NCBI GenBank assembly: GCA_035315345.1
Contig: DATFYA010000004.1
Location: forward strand, 1-48,279
Source: Candidatus Methylomirabilota bacterium
GTDB lineage: Bacteria; Methylomirabilota; Methylomirabilia; Rokubacteriales; CSP1-6
Length of the DNA stretch: 48,279 nt
Direction: 5' to 3'
This document shows, piece by piece, positions 29,402 to 41,111 of this stretch. Every line of letters begins with the position of its first letter. Within the stretch, counting starts at the first letter, position 1. A program made the position numbers and the translations under genes. Under the pieces are notes generated by a model. That model was given only the letters and a program-made list of their open reading frames with translations. It was not told the DNA's origin and did not search any database.

Positions 29402-30397
29402 CTATACTCGGATACAGGCCGCGTAATGGTCGGGCTTGATCTCCCGCAAGGCGGGGACCGTGGTCCGACATTCGGCCACCGCGATCGGGCAGCGCGGATG
29501 GAACACGCAGCCCGACGGCGGATTGAGCGGGCTCGGCACCTCTCCGCCCAGGACCACGTGCTCCCGCTTGGCCTCCACCGCGGGGTCCGGGATGGGCACC
29601 GCCGAGAGCAGGGCCTTCGTGTAGGGGTGCTGAGGATCCTCGTAGAGCGACTTGCGGTCGGTGATCTCGACGATCTTGCCCAGGTACATGACCGCGACCC
29701 GGTCCGAGATGTGGCGGACGACCGAGAGGTCGTGGGCCACGAACAGGTAGGTCAGCCCGAACTCGGCCTGGAGCTCCTCCAGCAGATTGATGATCTGCGC
29801 CTGGATCGACACGTCCAGCGCGGAGACCGGCTCGTCGCAGATGATCAGGCTCGGCTCCATGGCCAGCGCCCGGGCGATCCCGACCCGCTGGCGCTGCCCG
29901 CCGGACAGCTCGTGGGGGTAGCGCCGCGCCATCATCGGCAGCAGGCCCGCGTGACGCAGCAGCTCCTGCACGCGCGCGGCCCGGGCGGCGCGATCCGGCA
30001 CGATGCCGTGCACGCTGAGTGGCTCCGCGATGATCTGCCCCACCGTCATGCGCGGGTTGAGCGAGCTGTACGGGTCCTGGAAGATGACCTGCATCCGCCG
30101 GCGCAGGCCGCGGAGCTCCGACTCGGACAGGGTGGCCAGGTTGCGGCCCTCGAAGATCACGTCGCCGCTGGTGGGCTGCTCGAGCCGGAGGATGGTCCGG
30201 CCGGTGGTGGTCTTGCCGCAGCCCGATTCGCCGACGAGACCGAGCGTCTCGCCGCGATGAATCGTGAAGCTCACCCCGTCGACGGCCTTCACGGTCCCGG
30301 CGGCGCCGCCGAAGAGGCCCCCGCCCACCTGGAAATGTTTGACCAGGTTCCTGACTTCTAGAATCGGCTGCGGCGTCCGATTCACCGGGGTCGCCAT
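29402..30397 (-). CDS. oppF: Peptide ABC transporter ATP-binding protein, DppF/OppF type
   Basis: A 331-residue ATPase: Walker [13 protein letters not shown] loop, signature [15 protein letters not shown], Walker [15 protein letters not shown], and the C-terminal oligopeptide_HPY extension with cysteines [14 protein letters not shown], which in this family may hold an Fe-S cluster. It acts with OppD on the cytoplasmic side. Its ATG follows the oppD TAG without a gap. Confidence 0.94.
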   Translation of the reverse strand: MATPVNRTPQPILEVRNLVKHFQVGGGLFGGAAGTVKAVDGVSFTIHRGETLGLVGESGCGKTTTGRTILRLEQPTSGDVIFEGRNLATLSESELRGLRRRMQVIFQDPYSSLNPRMTVGQIIAEPLSVHGIVPDRAARAARVQELLRHAGLLPMMARRYPHELSGGQRQRVGIARALAMEPSLIICDEPVSALDVSIQAQIINLLEELQAEFGLTYLFVAHDLSVVRHISDRVAVMYLGKIVEITDRKSLYEDPQHPYTKALLSAVPIPDPAVEAKREHVVLGGEVPSPLNPPSGCVFHPRCPIAVAECRTTVPALREIKPDHYAACIRV

Positions 30398-31399
30398 CTA
30401 GGCGCTGGCGGCCGCGGCGGCGGTGGGGAGGTCGCGGGCGAGCCAGCAGGCGGAGACGTGGTCGGGGGTGACGGGATCGAGCGGCGGCGTCTCGTGGCGG
30501 CAGCGCTCGATCACGTAGGCGCAGCGGGGGGCGAACGAGCAGCCCGCGGGCAGGCGGGAGAGATCGGGCGGCTGTCCGCTGATCGGCTGCAGCTTGGCCC
30601 GGCGCGGCTCGTCCAGACGCGGCACCGAGCGCAGGAGCCCGAGCGTGTACGGATGGCGCGGGTTGGCGTAGAGCTCGCGGGCGGTGGCCCGCTCCACGAT
30701 CTTGCCCGCGTACATCACGTTGACCCGGTCCGCGTAGCGCGCCACCACGCCCAGGTTGTGGGTGATCATCAGGATTGCCACCCCGAGCCGCCGGGAGAGG
30801 CTCTTCATCAGCTCCAGGATCTGGGCCTGGATCGTCACGTCCAGCGCGGTGGTGGGCTCGTCGGCCAGGATCAGCGCCGGGTTGCAGGCCAGCGCCATCG
30901 CGATCATGATCCGCTGCCGCATGCCGCCGCTGAACTGGTGCGGGAACTGTCGCAGCCGGCGCGCGCCATCGGGGATGCCGACCAGCGACAGCAGCTCGAC
31001 CGCCCGCGCCTGGGACTCGGCGCGATTCATGTTGAGGTGGACCTCGAGCGGCTCGGTGAGCTGTCGGCCGACGGTGAGGACCGGATTCAGCGAGGTCATC
31101 GGCTCCTGGAAGATCATCCCGATCTCCCGGCCGCGCACCTGACGCATCTCCTCCTCGCTGAGCGCGAGCAGGTTGCGGCCCTTGAACAGGATCTCACCGG
31201 CCTCGATACGCCCGGCCGGACGCGACACCAGGCGCATCACCGAGAGCGCGCTCACCGACTTGCCGCAGCCTGACTCCCCCACGAGAGCGACCGTCTCGCC
31301 CTTGCGGACGTCCCAGGACACCCCGTCCACCGCGCGGATCACGCCGCCCGAGGTGTGGAAGTGGGTGCGGAGACCCCGAACGTCGAGGAGGACCTCCAT
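30398..31399 (-). CDS. oppD: Peptide ABC transporter ATP-binding protein, DppD/OppD type
   Basis: A 333-residue ATPase: Walker A GESGCGKSVSALS, signature FSGGMRQRIMIAMAL, Walker B ALILADEPTTALDV, D loop, and the oligopeptide_HPY C-terminus (GCSFAPRCAYVIERC). It opens the importer operon, followed directly by oppF. ATG 31399 begins MEVLLDVRGLRTHF. A -10-like TAGACT ends 9 nt upstream. Confidence 0.94.
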   Translation of the reverse strand: MEVLLDVRGLRTHFHTSGGVIRAVDGVSWDVRKGETVALVGESGCGKSVSALSVMRLVSRPAGRIEAGEILFKGRNLLALSEEEMRQVRGREIGMIFQEPMTSLNPVLTVGRQLTEPLEVHLNMNRAESQARAVELLSLVGIPDGARRLRQFPHQFSGGMRQRIMIAMALACNPALILADEPTTALDVTIQAQILELMKSLSRRLGVAILMITHNLGVVARYADRVNVMYAGKIVERATARELYANPRHPYTLGLLRSVPRLDEPRRAKLQPISGQPPDLSRLPAGCSFAPRCAYVIERCRHETPPLDPVTPDHVSACWLARDLPTAAAAASA

Positions 31400-31408
31400 C
31401 AGTCGGGC

Positions 31409-31414
31409 AGTCTA
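31409..31414 (-). promoter_or_regulatory. Possible -10 box for oppD
   Basis: TAGACT on the minus strand, 9 nt before the oppD ATG; no good -35 is seen. It is the same spacing as before ligA and the LysR gene. Confidence 0.28.
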
Positions 31415-31450
31415 ACACACCGCCTGGGGGTGATCCCGCCCCGAGGCGGG

Positions 31451-32368
31451 CTAGCGCGTGCGCCCCGGGCCCTGCTGCTCCACCCCGGGCAGCGCGATCC
31501 TGAACGTGTCGCAGTCGTTGATCCGGCCGGTCTCGAGGCCGCGGCGGAACCAGCCGGCGCGCTGCTTGGCCGAGCCGTGGGTCCAGCTCTCCGGGCTCAC
31601 CCGGCCCCCCATCTGCTTCTGGATCCGATCGTCGCCGACCGCGGACGCGGCGGCCAGACCCTCCTCGACGTCGCCTTCCTCGAGGAGCCGGCGCTCGTTG
31701 GTCGAGTGGGCCCAGACGCCGGCCAGGCAATCGGCCTGCAGCTCGAGCCGCACCGACAGCGCGTTGGCCTGCTGCCGGTTGCCGCCGCTCTGGGCGTCGT
31801 GCACCTTGTCGGAGATGCCCAGCAGGTGCTGGACGTGATGGCCCACCTCGTGGGCGAGCACGTAGGCCTGGGCGAAGTCGCCGGGCGCCCCGAAGCGACT
31901 GCGCAGCTCGTTGTAGAAGCCGAGGTCGATGTAGACCTTGCTGTCGGCCGGGCAGTAGAAGGGGCCCGCCGCCGACTCCGCGAAGCCGCAGCCCGAGCGG
32001 GTGGCGTCGGTGAACAGCACGAGGCGCGCCCGCTGGTACTCCCGTCCCGCCTTGGCGAACTCGCGGGTCCACGTGTTCTGCACGTCGTCGAGGACGAACG
32101 AGATGAAGTCGGCGACCTGCTCCTCGGCCGGAGTGCCCTTGCGGCCGGCCGGCGCGCCGCCAGGGCCGGGCGCCACCTCCGGGCCGGTCGATACCTCACC
32201 GCCCTGATCCACCAGCGCGAAGAAGTTCTGACCGAACACCAGGCTCAGCACCAGCAGGATCAGCACCCCGCCGATGCCCAGCCCGCCTCCCACGCGCATG
32301 CCCATGCCGGACGATGCACCACGACGATCCTCGATGTCGGAGCTGCGATCCCCTCGCGTCCAGCGCAT
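31451..32368 (-). CDS. ypfJ: YpfJ-type neutral zinc metallopeptidase
   Basis: A 305-residue protein. The N-terminal 60 residues have a basic start and one span (GGVLILLVLSLVFGQNFFALV); the catalytic domain holds LAHEVGHHVQHLLG (HExxH zinc motif) with GCGFAESAAGPFYCPADSKV upstream and ELQADCLAGVWAH (third-ligand Glu/Asp region) downstream. The family is membrane-anchored with the catalytic domain outside; substrates are unknown. A GAGAGGAG Shine-Dalgarno precedes ATG 32368. It is the last gene of the run that starts at 40005, 11 bp after the PhnW-type gene. Confidence 0.9.
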   Translation of the reverse strand: MRWTRGDRSSDIEDRRGASSGMGMRVGGGLGIGGVLILLVLSLVFGQNFFALVDQGGEVSTGPEVAPGPGGAPAGRKGTPAEEQVADFISFVLDDVQNTWTREFAKAGREYQRARLVLFTDATRSGCGFAESAAGPFYCPADSKVYIDLGFYNELRSRFGAPGDFAQAYVLAHEVGHHVQHLLGISDKVHDAQSGGNRQQANALSVRLELQADCLAGVWAHSTNERRLLEEGDVEEGLAAASAVGDDRIQKQMGGRVSPESWTHGSAKQRAGWFRRGLETGRINDCDTFRIALPGVEQQGPGRTR

Positions 32369-32379
32369 GGTCGCTCCTC

Positions 32380-33510
32380 TCAGGCCCCCGCGGGCGCGCA
32401 GGAGGTCACCCCGAGCTCGGCGATGACCTCCGTGATGGCTCGGAGCACCCCGCGCATCTCGGCCTCGCCGAGCGCGCCGATGCAGCCGATGCGGAAGCTG
32501 TCGGCCACCGTGAGCTTGCCCGGGTAGATCAGGAAGCCCCGCTGGCCGAGGCGCTCGTAGAACGTCTCGAAGTGGAATCTGGGATCGGCCGGCATGCGCA
32601 CCGTCACGATGATCGGCGCCTGCAGCCGGTCCGGCAGCAAGGTCTCGAAGCCGAGGCCGCGAAGGCCGGCCACGAGCAGCGCGCAGTTGCCGCGATAGCG
32701 GCGGCCGCGGCCCTCGACGCCGCCCTCGGCTGCGTGCTGCTCGAGGGCGGCGTCGAGGGCCGCGATCACGTGGGTGGGCGGGGTGAAGCGCCACTGCCCG
32801 TTCTTCTCCATCGCGATCCACTGGTCGTGGAGATCGAGGCTCAGCGACGGCGCCTGCCCCCGCGCCTCCTCCAGCGCCTCCCGGCGCACGATGGCGAAGC
32901 CCAGCCCCGGCGCGCCCTCGAGGCACTTGTTGGCCGAGGCCACCACCGCGTCGAAGGCGATCCGCCGCGCGTCGAGCGGCAGCGCGCCGAAGGCGCTCAT
33001 CGCGTCGATGAGCAGGCGCCGGCCCGCCCGAGCGGTCACCGCCGCGATCTCCTCGACCGGGTTCAGCACGCCCGAGGTCGTCTCGCACTGCACCACCGCG
33101 ACGTGGCTGATCGCCGGATCGCGGGCGAGCCTCGCCTCGAGCGCGGTCGGATCGGCCGGCTGGTCCTCCGCGGTCTCCACCGCCTCGCAGGCGCGGCGGT
33201 AGTACTCGCACATGCGGACGATCCGACGACCGTAGGCCCCGTTGACCAGCACGAGCAGCTTGCCGCGCGGCGGCAGCAACGTGCCGATCATGGCCTCGAC
33301 GATGAACGTCCCGCTGCCCTGCAGCGGGACGCAGACGTGGCTGCCGTCACCGTGCACCAGCTCGAGCAGCCGTCGGCGCACCCGCGCGTTCATGGCGACG
33401 AACGCCCCGTCCCGGGAGCCCCAGTCGCGGAGCATGGCCTCCTTGGTGGCCCGCGACGTGGTGAGCGGTCCCGGCGTCAGCAGAAACGGCTCGCGCGGCT
33501 GGTCGTCCAT
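32380..33510 (-). CDS. phnW: PhnW-type aminotransferase (2-aminoethylphosphonate:pyruvate)
   Basis: A 376-residue class V PLP aminotransferase. FLLTPGPLTTSRATKEAML followed by DWGSRDGAF is the opening of 2-aminoethylphosphonate transaminases; LQGSGTFIVEAMIGTLLP, LIDAMSAFGALPLDARR (PLP-ring Asp) and VVASANKCLEGAPGLGF (Schiff-base Lys) follow. PhnW turns 2-aminoethylphosphonate and pyruvate into phosphonoacetaldehyde and alanine. The presence of a PhnA-type gene in the same run supports this over serine-glyoxylate transaminase, the main alternative. A GGGAGG lies about 12 nt before the ATG. Confidence 0.82.
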   Translation of the reverse strand: MDDQPREPFLLTPGPLTTSRATKEAMLRDWGSRDGAFVAMNARVRRRLLELVHGDGSHVCVPLQGSGTFIVEAMIGTLLPPRGKLLVLVNGAYGRRIVRMCEYYRRACEAVETAEDQPADPTALEARLARDPAISHVAVVQCETTSGVLNPVEEIAAVTARAGRRLLIDAMSAFGALPLDARRIAFDAVVASANKCLEGAPGLGFAIVRREALEEARGQAPSLSLDLHDQWIAMEKNGQWRFTPPTHVIAALDAALEQHAAEGGVEGRGRRYRGNCALLVAGLRGLGFETLLPDRLQAPIIVTVRMPADPRFHFETFYERLGQRGFLIYPGKLTVADSFRIGCIGALGEAEMRGVLRAITEVIAELGVTSCAPAGA

Positions 33511-33525
33511 GTCGCGTGTCCCTCC

Positions 33526-35982
33526 CTAGCTCCGGATCCGCAGCCCGCTCGGGTCGTAGGGGGCGGCGAGCCCGGCTCGGGCCGAGACGCGCTCGCCCGC
33601 GATGTCCAGCGCGAAGCGCCCGCCGTCGATGTACGGCTGATCGATCGGCCCGGAGTGGCGCACGTAGCCCATCGCCACCCCGCGTCCCAGCGTGTGGCCG
33701 AAGCCGGCCGAGGTCACCGTGCCCACCACCCGGCCCTCGCGCAGGATCGGCTCGTCGCCCCACGGGAGGGCCGCCGGGTCCTCCAGCACGAAGGTGAGCA
33801 GGCGCTTGGTGGGCGGCTCGTCGCGGCGGCGCCGCAGTGCCTCCTGGCCGAGGAACGGCGCCGCCTTGTCCAGCCGCACCGCGAAGCCCAGCCCGGCCTC
33901 CCACGGCGTATCCTCGATCGTGACCTCCCGGCCCCACGCCCGGTAGGCCTTCTCGAGCCTCAGCGTCTCCATCGCATAGTAGCCGGCGTCGCGCAGCCCC
34001 ACGTCGCGTCCGGCCTCATGGAGTGCATCGTACACGTCCCGCGCGGACGCGGCCGGAATGTACAGCTCCCACCCGAGCTCGCCCACATAGGTGATTCGCG
34101 AGGCGCGCAGGCTCGCGCGGCCGATCGCGATCTCACGGGAGGCGCCGAAGGGGAACGCGCGGTTGGCGAGGTCGGCGCCGCTCACGCGGGCCAGCAGATC
34201 GCGCGAGCGCGGCCCCATGAGGCCCAGCACCGCGAAGGCGTCGGTGACGTCGGTGACGGTGGCCCGCGCCCCCGCGGGCAGGTGCCGGCGGATCCAGTCC
34301 AGGTCGCGAGTCGCCTGGCCCGCGCCGGTGACGACGAGATACGCGTCGGCGGCGAGCCGAGTCACGGTCAGGTCGCTCTCGAAGCCACCCTGCTCGTTGA
34401 GCATCGCGGTGTAGACGATGCGGCCGGGCGCGATCGCCACGTCGTTGGCGCAGAGCCGCTGCAGCGCCGCCTCCGCGTCCGCGCCGTCGACGCGGAACTT
34501 CGCGAACGACGTCTGGTCGAAGAGGGCCACCGCCTCGCGGGCCGCGCGGTGCTCCGCGGCCGAGTAGTCGAACCAGTTCTGCCGGCCGAAGGAGTACACC
34601 GGCGTCGGATCCACCCCCGCGGGGGCGAACCAGTTCGCCCGCTCCCAGCCCATCTTGGCCCCGAAGGAGGCGCCACGCTCGCCCAGCCGGTCGTGCAGCG
34701 GCGAGCGCCTCAGCCCGCGGCCGCTGGTCAGCTCGCGATTCGGGAACGCGATGTGGTAGTGCACGCCGACGATCTCGCTGACCCGCTCGCGCAGGAAGCG
34801 CCGGTCGGCGTGGAACGGAGCGAAGCGGCGGATATCGGCCGGCCACAGATCCATCGGCGGCCGATCTCCCACGATCCACTCGGCCAGCGCCCGGCCGGCC
34901 CCGCCCGCCGCCGCGATGCCGCCCGAGGAGAAGCCGGCGCCCACGTAGTAGCGGCGCACCTCGGGCGCCTCGCCCATGATGAAGTAGTTGTCCGGCGTGA
35001 ACGACTCGGGCCCGTTCAGGAAGGTGCGGACCTCCGCGCGCTCGAGCGCGGGCAGGCGCTTGACCGCGTTGGTCATCAGCACCTCGAACTTCTCCCAGTC
35101 CTCCTTCAGCGTGGAGAACGAGAAGCCGTCCGGGATGCCGTCGGTGCCCCACGGCTTGGCCCACGGATCGAAGCCGCCCATGAGGAGGCCCTGCACCTCC
35201 TCCTTCACGTAGATGTGGCCGTCCGGGTCACGCAGCACCGGCAGGTCCGCGCTCACGCCCGTGATGGGTTGGGTGACGATGTACATGTGCTCGCAGGCGT
35301 GCAGCGGGATCGCCACCCCGCTCATGCGCCCGAGCTCGCGGGCCCACATGCCGGCGCAGTTGACCAGGATCTCCGTCGCGATGGGGCCGACCGAGGTCTC
35401 GACCCCGGCCACCGCCCCGTTCACCACCTTCACGCCGGTGACCTTGACGCCTTCCAGGAGCCGCGCGCCACCCGCCCGGGCGCCGCGCGCCAGGGCCTGG
35501 GTGACGTCGGCGGGATTGGCCTTGCCGTCGCCCGGAATCCACACCGCGCCGACGAGATCCTCGGTCCGCATCAGCGGATAGCGGGCCGCCGCGTCCTCGA
35601 GGCCGATGACGTGGGCCTCGACCCCGAAGGCGTTGGCCATCGCGGCGTTGCGCTTGAGCTGCACCATGCGCTCCGCGGTGCGCGCCACGCTGATGCTACC
35701 GCACCGCTTCCAGCCGGTGGACTGGCCGGTCTCGGCCTCGAGCCCGGTGTAGAGGTCCACGCTGTAGCGGATGAGCCGCGTGAGATTGATCGAGGAGCGC
35801 AGCTGGCCGACCAGCCCCGCCGCGTGCCACGTCGTGCCGCAGGAGAGCGTACCCTGCTCCAGCAGCGCCACGTCACGCCAGCCGAGCTTCGTCAGGTGAT
35901 ACGCGACGCTGTTGCCGACGATTCCGCCGCCGACGATGACGACGCGGGCGTGGGTGGGGAAAGGCGGGCTGAGGGCGGACAT
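33526..35982 (-). CDS. FAD-dependent amine dehydrogenase fused to a GcvT-like folate domain
   Basis: An 818-residue dimethylglycine/sarcosine-dehydrogenase-like fusion. Residues 12-380 are the DAO fold with GGGIVG dinucleotide motif (18-23) and GTTWHAAGL, whose His53 matches the covalent-flavin His of dimethylglycine dehydrogenase. A FAO_M linker follows (about 385-440), then GcvT (about 440-690: GRQNWFDYSAAEHRAAREAV, MLNEQGGFESDLTV, TYVGELGWELYIP) and the GcvT C-domain (about 700-805). The expected chemistry is oxidative N-demethylation with the methylene taken up by tetrahydrofolate. It lies between phnA and phnW, which suggests a methylated aminophosphonate substrate; methylated glycines are the conservative alternative. 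Confidence 0.88.
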   Translation of the reverse strand: MSALSPPFPTHARVVIVGGGIVGNSVAYHLTKLGWRDVALLEQGTLSCGTTWHAAGLVGQLRSSINLTRLIRYSVDLYTGLEAETGQSTGWKRCGSISVARTAERMVQLKRNAAMANAFGVEAHVIGLEDAAARYPLMRTEDLVGAVWIPGDGKANPADVTQALARGARAGGARLLEGVKVTGVKVVNGAVAGVETSVGPIATEILVNCAGMWARELGRMSGVAIPLHACEHMYIVTQPITGVSADLPVLRDPDGHIYVKEEVQGLLMGGFDPWAKPWGTDGIPDGFSFSTLKEDWEKFEVLMTNAVKRLPALERAEVRTFLNGPESFTPDNYFIMGEAPEVRRYYVGAGFSSGGIAAAGGAGRALAEWIVGDRPPMDLWPADIRRFAPFHADRRFLRERVSEIVGVHYHIAFPNRELTSGRGLRRSPLHDRLGERGASFGAKMGWERANWFAPAGVDPTPVYSFGRQNWFDYSAAEHRAAREAVALFDQTSFAKFRVDGADAEAALQRLCANDVAIAPGRIVYTAMLNEQGGFESDLTVTRLAADAYLVVTGAGQATRDLDWIRRHLPAGARATVTDVTDAFAVLGLMGPRSRDLLARVSGADLANRAFPFGASREIAIGRASLRASRITYVGELGWELYIPAASARDVYDALHEAGRDVGLRDAGYYAMETLRLEKAYRAWGREVTIEDTPWEAGLGFAVRLDKAAPFLGQEALRRRRDEPPTKRLLTFVLEDPAALPWGDEPILREGRVVGTVTSAGFGHTLGRGVAMGYVRHSGPIDQPYIDGGRFALDIAGERVSARAGLAAPYDPSGLRIRS

Positions 35983-36008
35983 TCGTCTAGTTCTTCAGGC
36001 TCTTCAGC

Positions 36009-36030
36009 TGCGGGGGCCCGGACATGGCCC

Positions 36031-36035
<5 letters not shown>
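36009..36035. repeat. Hairpin between phnA and the FAD/GcvT gene
   Basis: TGCGGGGGCC (36009-36018) and its exact inverse GGCCCCCGCA (36026-36035) around a 7-nt loop. No T-run on either side, so it is not a standard terminator. It abuts the tandem repeat that follows. Confidence 0.65.
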
Positions 36036-38621
<2,586 letters not shown>

Positions 38622-38625
<4 letters not shown>

Positions 38626-39617
38626 GCGGTGACCTTCACGTTGAAGACGTCCTCCGGCGAGGGACCGAAGCCGTACTTGTACGGCTCCTCGCCGCGGAGA
38701 AAATCGAAGACGGGAACGCCGCGCTCGATCGCGTCGCGGATGACGTGGGCGAGCAGCACGATGCCGGGCGCGAGCTGCGCCCGCGCCGGATCGAACCCGG
38801 AGTTGTAGAGTCCGACGCGGCCCGCGTACTCCAGACACAGGAACGCGGCCACCGGGGCACCCTCGTGCTCGAGGAACCAGAGCCGCGCCCACCCCGCCGC
38901 GGCCAGCTGCGCGGTGGCGGAGCGGAAGAAGCGCTCCATTCGCTCGTCCATGAAGCGCGCCTTGCCCACTTTCGAGAGGCGGTGCAGCAGGAGGAACCGG
39001 GTCAGGGCCTCGTCCCAGCCCGCGGCCTCGCCGTGCGATCGCGCCGTCGCTCCGGGCAGCTCGCGCTCGAGCCGCCGCATCTTGCGTCGCAGCTCGTGCC
39101 GGTCCTTCCCGGACAGGCGCCCCAGGTATTCGTCCCACGTGCCGGGCAGCGCGAGCACCGGACAGCGGTCCTGGCGCTCCACCGAGACGGTGAGCCCGGC
39201 GCCGGCGGCGAGCGCGGGCAGGAGCGCGGCGGTGGGCGAGGCGGCGCGAATTCCGTGGAGGTCCCACTCGACCGGCTGGTCGGCACGGTGCTGGAGCAGG
39301 GCCTGCCAGACGGCCTCCTCGCGACCGTTGCGGGCGATCACGTCGAGGTAGTCGGAGATGTCGACCCCGCCGATGATCCGCAGGCGGCCCGGTGAGTCCT
39401 CGTACAGCGGAAGCAGACCGGCCAGCGTGCCGTCGGTGGAGGTCACGCTCAGGACCTGCCGCGGGCGGTCGGCGGCGAACGCCTGACTCCACTCCGTCTG
39501 CCACTGCCAGGTCAGGAAGACCGAGGGCAGGCGGGAGCCGTCGACCAGGTCATTCCACGTCGCCTCGTCGAGCGCGGAGAGGGCGGACAGCACATCGACC
39601 TTCATCGGCGCGGGCAT
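38622..39617 (-). CDS. CelD/BcsL-type GNAT acyltransferase
   Basis: A 331-residue protein with a double-GNAT layout like CelD/BcsL and FemAB-like acyltransferases. VFLTWQWQTEWSQAF is the N-terminal CelD block; DRHELRRKMRRLERELPG and FLLLHRLSKVGKARFMDERM come before the C-terminal GNAT fold (FLCLEYAGRVGLYNSGFDP, FDFLRGEEPYKYGFG). Such proteins modify extracellular polysaccharides or peptides in exopolysaccharide clusters. The coupled GT4 gene downstream fits a polysaccharide or glycolipid role. Starts at 39617 or the ATG at 39605 are both possible. Confidence 0.8.
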
Positions 39618-39621
39618 GGGC

Positions 39622-40005
39622 TCAGAGCTCTCCGGAATCGCTCGAGCTGCCCGGATCCATCAGGCCGCCGTCGTCGCCACCGCCGCCGTCGCCCTCGGTC
39701 ATGGCCTCGTCCATCGCGGCGTCGAGGTCATCGCCGAGATCCTCGCCCATCTCGTGGCCCATCTTCTTGACGAACCGGGCCACGCTCCGGGGGTCGTTCT
39801 CGTCGAGGTCTCCATAGCCGGACGGATCGGACAGGGCATCGAGGCGGGCGTCTTCGGACTTCACGGTGGCGAAACGGGACATCAGGCGGGATAGCTGGGC
39901 GCTGCCGCACCGTGGACATCGAGGGGCGTCGGCGGCGGCGAAGGTGCGGATGAGCAGGCTGAGGCGCCGCTGGCAGCCCTGGCACTCGTACTCGTAGATC
40001 GGCAC
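39622..40005 (-). CDS. FmdB-type zinc-ribbon protein
   Basis: A 127-residue protein that begins PIYEYECQGCQRRLSLLIR and has a second knuckle APRCPRCGSAQL, the FmdB_regulatory zinc ribbon (C-x2-C ... C-x2-C). The rest is acidic with a low-complexity tail rich in Gly, Asp and Ser. The family was named for regulation of formamidase but its function is general and unclear. GTG 40005 is chosen because PIYEYEC is the invariant N-terminus. First gene of the run to 31451; the next gene starts 4 bp after its stop. Confidence 0.85.
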   Translation of the reverse strand: MPIYEYECQGCQRRLSLLIRTFAAADAPRCPRCGSAQLSRLMSRFATVKSEDARLDALSDPSGYGDLDENDPRSVARFVKKMGHEMGEDLGDDLDAAMDEAMTEGDGGGGDDGGLMDPGSSSDSGEL

Positions 40006-40036
40006 CCCGTGCTCCCTCGCCCGATTTGGATGCGTC

Positions 40037-40042
40037 ATTCTA
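40037..40042 (-). promoter_or_regulatory. Candidate -10 box for the fmdB-phn run
   Basis: TAGAAT (5 of 6 to consensus) on the minus strand in the 56-bp gap between the DUF72 gene and fmdB; a -35 at normal distance is weak. It lies about 32 nt before GTG 40005. Confidence 0.4.
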
Positions 40043-40061
40043 TCACGCAGATTCCGGGCCT

Positions 40062-41111
40062 TCAGGGACGGCGCCGGGCCGCCCGACGACGCGCTCGCCA
40101 CTGCTCCTCCACCGCCGCGCGGTCGGCGGTCTCGAGCCCGAGCAGCTCCTTGATTTCCTCACCATTGATGGCGGGTGCGTCACCGACGTTGTTGTTGAGC
40201 TTGAAGTAGACCTGACGGGCCTGGCCGTCGAGGGCGCGTCCGCGCGCCACGATGCCGGTCAGCTCCTGACGGGTGTACAGATAGCCGTACTTCTCGGCCA
40301 CGCTCGGCTCGCGGCCCTGCAGCTGCTTCATGAAGCCCTCGCGGTTGCGGCCGTGCAATCGCACGATCGCGACCGGCGCGGTGAGGGCCACCGTGTCGTC
40401 GACCGACGCGGGCGTCCGGGGGGCGTCCACCGAGACGTAGGCCAGCCCGCGCGCGCTCAGCAGGCCCAGGGTCTCCTCGGCGTGGGCGGGCAGCCAGGAG
40501 GCGTCGCGGAACTCGACTGCGATGGTCGTCCCGGGCAGCCGCGCCGGCAGGGACGCCAGGTACTCCAGCGCCGCCTCCCCGTACTTCACCCAGGGCGCCA
40601 TCTGGAACAGCACGTAGCCGAGCTTGCCCGCGTCGGCCAGCGGCTGCAGGGCCTCGCGGAACGTCGCGAAGGCCCAGTCGCGCGCCTCCGGGCCGAAGAC
40701 CCGGTTCTCGAATCGCCCGCGCGCGTTCGGCCGGGCGGAGGCCGGCAGCATGGGGAGAAGCGGCGGCGGCAATCGCGCCGCGTCGAGGTGGTGCCCGGTC
40801 AGCAACGCGTAGGCCTTCACGCTGAACAGGAAGCCGGGTGGCGTGCGCTTCGTCCAGAGGACGGCGTTCTGGGCCGAGAGCGGGGCGTAGAACGTCGAGT
40901 TGACCTCAACGCAGTCGAAGAACCGGCTGTACCACCACAGCCGATCCTCGGCGGTCATGCTCTTGACCGGGTAGAACGACCCCTCGTCGAGCATGCTCTT
41001 GTCCTGCCACGCGCAGAGGCCGACGCGATACTCGGTGACGACCGGGCGGTCGGGGTGGTAGCGGATCAGCGGGGGCGCGGGCGGTGGGCTATCGGGAGAC
41101 GACTTCGGCAT
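40062..41111 (-). CDS. DUF72 (YecE-like) protein
   Basis: A 349-residue TIM-barrel protein of the DUF72 family. VGLCAWQDKSM at the start, FFDCVEVNSTFYAPLSAQNA, FLFSVKAYALLTGHH and VRLHGRNREGF are the characteristic blocks (the NSTFY segment is almost diagnostic), and QVYFKLNNNVGDAPAING closes the domain. Function is unknown; an endonuclease-like TIM barrel is often suggested. The start 41111 overlaps the MMPL gene by 23 bp; a later start near the VTEYRVGLCAW segment would remove the overlap. Confidence 0.85.
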   Translation of the reverse strand: MPKSSPDSPPPAPPLIRYHPDRPVVTEYRVGLCAWQDKSMLDEGSFYPVKSMTAEDRLWWYSRFFDCVEVNSTFYAPLSAQNAVLWTKRTPPGFLFSVKAYALLTGHHLDAARLPPPLLPMLPASARPNARGRFENRVFGPEARDWAFATFREALQPLADAGKLGYVLFQMAPWVKYGEAALEYLASLPARLPGTTIAVEFRDASWLPAHAEETLGLLSARGLAYVSVDAPRTPASVDDTVALTAPVAIVRLHGRNREGFMKQLQGREPSVAEKYGYLYTRQELTGIVARGRALDGQARQVYFKLNNNVGDAPAINGEEIKELLGLETADRAAVEEQWRARRRAARRRP